Shown here: in pieces, positions 58,686 to 64,000 of the stretch | How positions within the stretch are numbered: position 1 is the stretch's first letter | Layout of the letters: every line of letters begins with the position of its first letter | NCBI RefSeq assembly: GCF_003987435.1 | Contig: NZ_PIQG01000004.1 | Coordinates: 1 to 64,000 of the forward strand | From: Pseudidiomarina taiwanensis | GTDB taxonomy: Bacteria; Pseudomonadota; Gammaproteobacteria; Enterobacterales; Alteromonadaceae | Length of the DNA stretch: 64,000 bases | Reading direction: 5' to 3' | The notes under the pieces: model-generated | Database searches by the model: none | What the model was told of the DNA's origin: nothing | The model's input: only the letters and a program-made list of their open reading frames with translations | Translations under genes and position numbers: made by a program

Positions 58686-60152
58686 ATGGACTATTTAAGC
58701 GCGCGCCAAATCGCCAACGATATTGCTTCAGGGAAACTCGACTCAGCTGCAATTACGGCCCATTACTTGGCCCAAATCGAGCGCTTCAACCCGCAACTGA
58801 ATGCGTTTGTTGATGTTTATGCTGAGCGCGCTACCGCCGCGGCTGCCGCCCATGACCGCATTCGCGATCGCGACCCGGATCAGTGCGGTCCGTTGCATGG
58901 GGTGCCTATTTCAATTAAAGAATGTTTTTTGCTGGCTGGCACGGGTACCACGTTGAATTATCCTCCGCTTAAACAATTTAAAGCCGAGCAGACCTCACTT
59001 TTAGTTAAACGGCTACTTGATGCTGGGGCCATTATCCTTGGCAAAACCAATGTTCCGACGCTGCTGTCGGATGCACAAACATTTGGCCCCATCTACCCAC
59101 GCTGTAACAATCCCCATGATCTCAGCCGGACGCCAGGCGGGAGCACGGGTGGCGGCGCAGCAGCGCTCGCCGCGGATATGTGCGCATTAGAGCTTGGCAG
59201 TGATATCGGTGGCTCGATTCGCAATCCATCTAATTTTTGTGGCTTATTCGGACTAAAACCCACTGAAAATGGACACCCTCTTGATGGCCACGTGCCGCCT
59301 ATGCCAAATAGTCAACTTGGTTTCAGTGCAATGAATAGCACAGGTCCCTTAGCGCGCACTGCGACCGATCTCAAACTCGCTTATGAAGTATTGTATCAAC
59401 CGGATTATCAGCATCGCCTGTATCTCCCGCAAGCCACCCAAAAAGCAGTTCCAAACACGTTACAAGAAATGCATTTTGGTGTGCTTGAGAGCTTGTATGG
59501 ATTACAACCCGGCACCGAAGTGCAAGCCGCCATGACGCAAATGAAAGCAGGGCTAGAGGCTGCTGGAGCAAAGGTCACCCCGATTCAAATTGACCCTCAA
59601 CTGACCGAGCGCTTGCTATTGCTATGGGTGAAACTTTTTGGCTTTGTCATGGGCCAAAATCTGTCATGGTTTATCCGTAAAGTGTTTTATATGAGCTTCC
59701 GCCAAGCACTGAGTGACTCAAGTTTGAATGCTCGCAAGGCCTTTAAAACCGGGCTGAGCCTAGATTTTGTCGAGTTTAGCCGCTGCTTGGCAGAGCGTGA
59801 TGAAATGATTGCCGAAATCAATCAGCTCTACGCCCCGTTTGATGCCGTATTGAGCCCTACCTCGCTTGGGCCAGCCTTCGAGCACAACCCTAAACATGGC
59901 AAAATTTTGCTCGACGGTGAGCAGGTCCCTTACGTAGATTACTGTTTTCTTTTTGTCGCTTTGTATAACTTAACCGGACAACCGGTACTCTCAGTACCGA
60001 CCGGACCTCAGCAAAGCGGTTTACCGATCGGTTTAAGCTTTGCCACCGAACACCATAACGAAGCCTTATTACTCAAGCTCGGCGAGTTACTTGAACAGCA
60101 AGGTCTCGCGCAAACTCTCTCGACTTTACCGGCAGGACTTTCTCAATCATGA
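58686..60152 (+). CDS. Amidase (AS family)
   Basis: 488 residues with the Ser-cisSer-Lys triad of the amidase-signature family: Lys78 in ISIKE, Ser153 in GGSTGGG, Ser177 in GSDIGGSIR. The spacing (75 and 24) is the same as in fatty-acid amide hydrolase. It hydrolyses an amide bond of unknown substrate; the GatA-like layout without partner genes argues against a tRNA amidotransferase. The start at 58686 follows GAGGATGCT. It overlaps the next gene by ATGA. Confidence 0.9.
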   Translation: MDYLSARQIANDIASGKLDSAAITAHYLAQIERFNPQLNAFVDVYAERATAAAAAHDRIRDRDPDQCGPLHGVPISIKECFLLAGTGTTLNYPPLKQFKAEQTSLLVKRLLDAGAIILGKTNVPTLLSDAQTFGPIYPRCNNPHDLSRTPGGSTGGGAAALAADMCALELGSDIGGSIRNPSNFCGLFGLKPTENGHPLDGHVPPMPNSQLGFSAMNSTGPLARTATDLKLAYEVLYQPDYQHRLYLPQATQKAVPNTLQEMHFGVLESLYGLQPGTEVQAAMTQMKAGLEAAGAKVTPIQIDPQLTERLLLLWVKLFGFVMGQNLSWFIRKVFYMSFRQALSDSSLNARKAFKTGLSLDFVEFSRCLAERDEMIAEINQLYAPFDAVLSPTSLGPAFEHNPKHGKILLDGEQVPYVDYCFLFVALYNLTGQPVLSVPTGPQQSGLPIGLSFATEHHNEALLLKLGELLEQQGLAQTLSTLPAGLSQS

Positions 60153-60943
60153 TGTCATTTCGCTTAACTCTTATCTCTTTGTTTTTATGCTTGAGTCTGT
60201 TCGTACCTAGCGAGGCGGCGACTAATGAGGCCGCGCGTAACCCTGATTATACCTTTACCGTTAAAGCCACTGATCTGGCTCTTTTACAAACTCAACTCGA
60301 TACCGCAGTTGCAGAAGATAAGTTGCTCCTCGTTGTCCTCGGTGGCGAGTGGTGCCATGACAGTGTTGCCCTTGGCGAGCAATTTTCAAAACCTGAACTG
60401 CACCAGCAACTGCAGCATGAGTTTGTAGTAGGCTTCTTCGATGTCGGCTATCTCGAGTATGGGTTCGAGCTGGTTCAACATTTTAATGAACCCGCTTATT
60501 GGGGAACGCCAACGGTGATGGTGATTGATCCACAAACTAAACACATCTTAAATCGCGCTGACCTGTTTGAGTGGAGCAATGCCGCAAGTAAAACAGAAGC
60601 AGATTATTTCGCCTACTTCACGGCACAGAAATTTACCGCACCTGAGAGTATCGCCACCGAGCATCAACAACAAATCGAACAATTTGTCCAAACTCAAGCA
60701 GATCGAGTGATTGCTGGGTATGCAGTGGTTGGCCCGCTACTTCGAGACTATAAAGAATCTGGGGGGAAGCCCAGTGCCGAATTCATTGCTAAATGGACCG
60801 AGTTAAGAGGGCTTCGGAGTCAAATCCCAGCCCTTCGCACCGAGCTCTATCAACAAGCTTTCGCGCAAAAAAAGAGCGGTATAAACGTACCACTCATACT
60901 ACCCCAACTGGAACAACTCAGTTGGGAATCCGGTTGTTGTTAA
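60149..60943 (+). CDS. Exported thioredoxin-fold protein
   Basis: 264 residues with a signal peptide (to about 22) and a thioredoxin-like fold: VVLGGEWCHDSVAL at the active-site position, where only one Cys is present, and WGTPTVMVIDP giving the cis-Pro loop. The chain ends in GCC, an unusual tandem Cys tail. It is translationally coupled to the amidase gene, perhaps as a periplasmic partner or reductase. A CXXC oxidoreductase role is unlikely with a single active-site Cys, unless the C-terminal Cys pair takes part. Confidence 0.72.
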   Translation: MMSFRLTLISLFLCLSLFVPSEAATNEAARNPDYTFTVKATDLALLQTQLDTAVAEDKLLLVVLGGEWCHDSVALGEQFSKPELHQQLQHEFVVGFFDVGYLEYGFELVQHFNEPAYWGTPTVMVIDPQTKHILNRADLFEWSNAASKTEADYFAYFTAQKFTAPESIATEHQQQIEQFVQTQADRVIAGYAVVGPLLRDYKESGGKPSAEFIAKWTELRGLRSQIPALRTELYQQAFAQKKSGINVPLILPQLEQLSWESGCC

Positions 60944-61127
60944 CAACAAGGGTATCAAGATCGCGTGGGGATTGTGGACCAAAGCCCTTGCATGCAGTGT
61001 TTTCCGCTAAGGCAGCACGTTGCTTGGCGATCACTTCATCGGCCACATGTTTACCGTGATTATGAGCGAGACCACTCGCACTTGTTGCGACAGCAGCGAC
61101 GACAGCTGCGATTTGCGTTAATTTCAT
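60918..61127 (-). CDS. Small exported protein of unknown function
   Basis: 69 residues with a signal peptide (TSASGLAHNHG; mature part begins near 22), then a short conserved-looking body AKQRAALAENTACKGFGPQSPRD. It is convergent with the thioredoxin-fold gene and overlaps its end by 26 bases. The overlap contains a 16-bp palindrome TTGTTGTTAACAACAA at 60934-60949. No function recognised. Confidence 0.6.
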   Translation of the reverse strand: MKLTQIAAVVAAVATSASGLAHNHGKHVADEVIAKQRAALAENTACKGFGPQSPRDLDTLVVNNNRIPN

Positions 61128-61187
61128 TGCTGTACACCTTCTCTGAGTAATTAACGCTTAATGACAATCATAACTCGTTTGATCGGT

Positions 61188-61874
61188 TTATTGTTCAGCA
61201 ATCTGCTCGTCATAATGCGACAACAGTAGGGTAAAGGCAAAAGTTAATGGTTGCTCTGCACCGGTAATATCTTCGCGTTGGGCGCTCAACATCCGCATCA
61301 TCACTTCGTTATCTTCTTCACCCTGCCAGATTTTAATATACGTGCCCTGCTTATAACCTCGCTCTTGACGTAGCTTATTCAAGGCATTTTTACCAACATA
61401 AGTGAGGTAAACGGTATCGGCGTCGCCATACGCTTTGACTAACATCCCTGCTAAAGCTGCGAAAAATGCTTCGCCACAAACAAGCTTGTGCGCACCTGCG
61501 CCATCAAGCGCCATAGCGACCACCAAGTCTTTTCCATCTTCAACTTGGTCAGGACTTTCGAAGCTGTAGTAAATCAGCTGCGCGACTTGGGCTAAAGCAG
61601 TCTCAACATCCGTTTCGTACTGGCAAGCCTGCTCAACTGCATCAGAGATACCGAAATGCAAAATATCGATCAATTCCATATTGGCTTGATCCCAATCCGC
61701 ATCTTGCTTTTTCCACCATTTATAGGCGGTATGCTCAAAATACTCGCCAAGTTCGACTAAAATCGCTTTAACATCATCACGCTTCACTTTTGGGTTGGCT
61801 GGATAATCAGGGTCAATCACCTGATTGAAAGCCACCTGCATATCAACCAACTGACGCGCTTGTTGTGGGGTCAT
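61188..61874 (-). CDS. All-alpha dUTPase family (dimeric dUTP/NTP pyrophosphatase)
   Basis: About 228 residues. The metal-binding pattern is clear: ELGEYFEHTAYKWWKK and MELIDILHF, the two Glu-rich helices of dimeric dUTPase_2/MazG-like enzymes. It would hydrolyse dUTP to dUMP, limiting uracil in DNA. The N-terminus MTPQQARQLVDMQVAFNQ after AAGGAAATCCC sets the start at 61874. Many gammaproteobacteria use trimeric Dut instead; this one could be additional or have an altered substrate. Confidence 0.82.
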   Translation of the reverse strand: MTPQQARQLVDMQVAFNQVIDPDYPANPKVKRDDVKAILVELGEYFEHTAYKWWKKQDADWDQANMELIDILHFGISDAVEQACQYETDVETALAQVAQLIYYSFESPDQVEDGKDLVVAMALDGAGAHKLVCGEAFFAALAGMLVKAYGDADTVYLTYVGKNALNKLRQERGYKQGTYIKIWQGEEDNEVMMRMLSAQREDITGAEQPLTFAFTLLLSHYDEQIAEQ

Positions 61875-61930
61875 GGGATTTCCTTTTTGCTCATTCACGA
61901 CAACGGAAGATGTTCACAATACCACAAAAA

Positions 61931-61951
61931 AGGCCCGCATAAAGCGGGCCT
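61931..61951 (-). terminator. Rho-independent terminator of the peroxiredoxin gene
   Basis: AGGCCCGC and GCGGGCCT stem around ATAAA. On the minus strand it is followed by six T and it ends the peroxiredoxin transcript 37 bases beyond its stop. Confidence 0.85.
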
Positions 61952-61987
61952 GTGTTGAACCGAAGACTGAGTCTTCCTGTATCAACC

Positions 61988-62620
61988 TTACTCACCTACA
62001 TCAGTAAGACGCAAGTAAGGCTTCAACGCTTTCCAACCTTGTGGGAACTTCTCTTTTGCCTGCTCGTCAGTCACACTCGGTGGGATAATAACTTGGTTGC
62101 CTTTAGTCCAGTCAGCTGGGCACGCAACGCCGTATTTATCGCTGGTTTGCAGTGCATCGATAACACGTAAAATTTCATCGAAGTTACGGCCTACGCTCAT
62201 TGGGTAAGTCATAACTAAGCGAATTTTATGGTTCGGATCGATGATGAATACTGAACGAACTGCTGCAGTCTCGCTCTCACCTGGGTGAATCATTTCGTAC
62301 AACTCAGCAATTTTCTTGTCTGGGTCAGCCACGATTGGGAACGTCAGAGTGGTGTTCTGAGTTTCGTTAACGTCGTTGATCCAACCTAAATGCTCTTCAA
62401 CGGTATCCGTTGAGAGACCAAGTGGCTTCACGTTGCGCTTATCGAACTCACCGTTCAATTGCGCAGTACGGCCCATTTCAGTGGTACATACTGGAGTGTA
62501 ATCAGCTGGGTGGCTGAAGAAAAATACCCATGAACCTTTAGCCCAATCGTGGAAATTGATTTTGCCGTTAGTTGTGTCGACTTCAAAGTTTGGTGCGATA
62601 TCGCCTAAACGTAATCCCAT
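61988..62620 (-). CDS. Peroxiredoxin (Prx6/1-Cys type)
   Basis: 210 residues reducing hydroperoxides. The peroxidatic Cys is Cys45 in DYTPVCTTE, with the Prx6-type resolving context and long C-terminal arm (WKALKPYLRLTDVG). The cytosolic form has no signal peptide. One more Cys is present in GVACPAD. No OxyR gene is nearby. It stands alone with a terminator. Confidence 0.93.
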   Translation of the reverse strand: MGLRLGDIAPNFEVDTTNGKINFHDWAKGSWVFFFSHPADYTPVCTTEMGRTAQLNGEFDKRNVKPLGLSTDTVEEHLGWINDVNETQNTTLTFPIVADPDKKIAELYEMIHPGESETAAVRSVFIIDPNHKIRLVMTYPMSVGRNFDEILRVIDALQTSDKYGVACPADWTKGNQVIIPPSVTDEQAKEKFPQGWKALKPYLRLTDVGE

Positions 62621-62762
62621 TTTTCTATCCTCTTTTCAATGTGAAAGTGTGTTATGAACTATAGACAAAGTATAGACAAAGATTTTCTTGCTTTGTCTTA
62701 TTTCGTTTTCATCTAATTTATATCATTCTGAAATAAGTGCAAGTTGAGCCAGCCGATTAAGC

Positions 62763-63533
62763 TCATCGATTTTTCTGAAGCACCGCCCCAAGTCCTTTAA
62801 AATAGGCGAGCCAAAGACTTTCAAGTTGCTTGCAATGAGTATCATCCGGATACAAACCTGCTTGTGCCATATCACTTTTTAACGTCCCAGCGACTAAAAA
62901 ATGGTTCTTTAACCGCTGCCTTTGCACCACTTTCTCAAATGCTCGCGCCACTAATTCTTCGGGCTGGGCAAAGTAATGACACCCCAGCGCGACATCTTGA
63001 CGCGCGCTTCGACGCATATAGTCGCTCATATCTTGACCCGACTCATCGAGTAAAACTGACCGCATCACCTGATGTAAATATTGATTCAACGGATGAGAAT
63101 TCAAGGGGGCTTTGGTTAGCCAGTGACGACTGGCAAAGCGGTCACTGGGCGGCGGATTCAGAAACAGCTTACCTGCAATGTAATGATCAAAAGCATGATA
63201 CCACTCGTGCGCCAAACTTCCGCCACCGGCTCGTTTTGCCAGTGCGAGCACCCGTCCATTTGGCAGATAATGGGCACTGGCTCCGGGCCGTCCACCAATA
63301 CCGTAATGCAAAGCGAGTGTGCCCCGCAGAGAAATGACCGGAGCCGGAACTTGCAAAATATCTTGTAAATCGCACAAGGCATCAAAAAATAGATTGGCCG
63401 CTTGCTGTTGCTCAGTTGCAGTCACCCAACGTCCAATTCTTATCGAATAAAACCCAAAGACCTGACGGATGTCGGCAAAGCTGACATCAGCGCCGGCGCG
63501 ATGTTCAGGACCATTACGGTAATAACTGCGCAT
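62763..63533 (-). CDS. CLCA_X family metallopeptidase-like protein
   Basis: 256 residues with a zinc-protease HExxH, HEWYHAFDHYI, and a SLAHEWYH context. This resembles the small CLCA_X family noted in marine gammaproteobacteria, whose role is unknown. The start codon shares its last base with the stop of the RNase J-like gene (TAATG), so the two are co-translated. Confidence 0.65.
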   Translation of the reverse strand: MRSYYRNGPEHRAGADVSFADIRQVFGFYSIRIGRWVTATEQQQAANLFFDALCDLQDILQVPAPVISLRGTLALHYGIGGRPGASAHYLPNGRVLALAKRAGGGSLAHEWYHAFDHYIAGKLFLNPPPSDRFASRHWLTKAPLNSHPLNQYLHQVMRSVLLDESGQDMSDYMRRSARQDVALGCHYFAQPEELVARAFEKVVQRQRLKNHFLVAGTLKSDMAQAGLYPDDTHCKQLESLWLAYFKGLGAVLQKNR

Positions 63534-64000
63534 TAGGATGAGGGACCTTCGCGGAGGGCGATGCGGCCGGTATACACTTGTTGACGCTTAATACTCGGTT
63601 GCGGAGCAATTCGAAATAGGTCGCCATTGCAACCGACCAACGCAAAAGGCACACCTTGCTGACGAGCTAACTTAGCGTGCGCTTCGAGATGTTCAGGTTC
63701 ACCATGTGTTGGGATTGCAATGCGCGGCTTGACCCAGTCGTAGAGTTTTTTAAGCTCGTCTTTGCAAGGATGTCCCGAGGCATGAATTGGCTTGCTACTC
63801 TGATGCGCCTGAAGCGTCTTTATCCCGCGCTGATGAAAGCGTTGCACTAAAGCTGCTATCTCATCTTCATTGCCGGGAATAATCATCGAACTAAAAACAA
63901 TTAAGTCATCTGTATCAAGCGCCAGCAAAGGATGAGAATCTTCTGCTAAACGGTGCAATGCAGCACGAGGCTCGCCTTGACTGCCAGTGGCGACCACCAA
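63533..64000 (-). CDS. RNase J-like beta-CASP metallo-beta-lactamase hydrolase, partial
   Basis: 155 residues of the C-terminal part are visible: ATGSQGEPRAALHRLAED, SSMIIPGNE, HASGHPCKDELKKLYDWV and PTHGE, the beta-CASP and MBL motifs of the RNase J group. The C-terminal dimer domain of RNase J is missing: the chain ends about 40 residues after the last metal motif. The N-terminus lies beyond the window. Coupled to the CLCA_X gene. Confidence 0.82.
   Translation of the reverse strand: MVVATGSQGEPRAALHRLAEDSHPLLALDTDDLIVFSSMIIPGNEDEIAALVQRFHQRGIKTLQAHQSSKPIHASGHPCKDELKKLYDWVKPRIAIPTHGEPEHLEAHAKLARQQGVPFALVGCNGDLFRIAPQPSIKRQQVYTGRIALREGPSS

Overview
The window looks like a chromosomal segment of a mid-GC marine gammaproteobacterium. 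Gene content points to the Alteromonadales, plausibly Idiomarinaceae: there are many secreted or membrane-anchored peptidases (two S9 enzymes, a signal-bearing M17 aminopeptidase, a DUF885 hydrolase, an S41 remnant), no sugar catabolism, a cytochrome c5, an NhaC-type antiporter and a TonB siderophore receptor. This taxonomic call is inference from content and style, not from a marker gene.

Layout. 1-860 holds a disrupted Rhs/YD-repeat gene running off the left edge. 1019-24724 is ordinary core: lipoprotein-ltaE, yqhA, comM, a ubiK-fpr-gabD run, rep, a GAF-GAF-GGDEF signalling protein with a decayed EAL domain, cytochrome c5, dinB, pheA, nhaC-like, alr, an S9 peptidase, an amidohydrolase, an M17 aminopeptidase and a CadC-like regulator. 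Two gene remnants sit here, a BLUF photoreceptor piece and a headless S41 protease.

24817-37267 is the accessory region. A complete tRNA-Arg(CCG) gene with its own promoter is followed by a czcCBA heavy-metal efflux operon led by a His-rich periplasmic protein, a transporter fragment and an AbiE toxin-antitoxin pair. A 51-bp copy of the tRNA 3' half (33568-33618) then closes a tRNA-bounded island. Beyond it lie a second, diverged AbiE pair and a hipBA module. No integrase is present. The two AbiE units are tandem diverged repeats, and the matching change in both arms of their operators suggests the two repressors may have been insulated from each other. The tRNA remnant differs from the tRNA gene by one compensated T-stem base pair, so it came from a different functional tRNA-Arg allele.

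37463-64000 returns to core genes: rluF, a Fur-box-preceded TonB receptor, a serine hydrolase, DUF1653 and sirtuin genes, a DUF885 hydrolase, ilvE, an RND pump with its lipoprotein adaptor, an ATP-grasp ligase, a TPR lipoprotein, PnuC, a crotonase, a metallophosphoesterase, a DMT exporter, a second S9 peptidase, an amidase with a thioredoxin-like partner, an all-alpha dUTPase, a 1-Cys-type peroxiredoxin, a CLCA_X-type protein and, at the right edge, an RNase J-like beta-CASP nuclease cut by the window end.

I did not find a wholly new multi-gene system. The most unusual part is the tandem AbiE-AbiE-HipBA cluster around a tRNA-derived att site.
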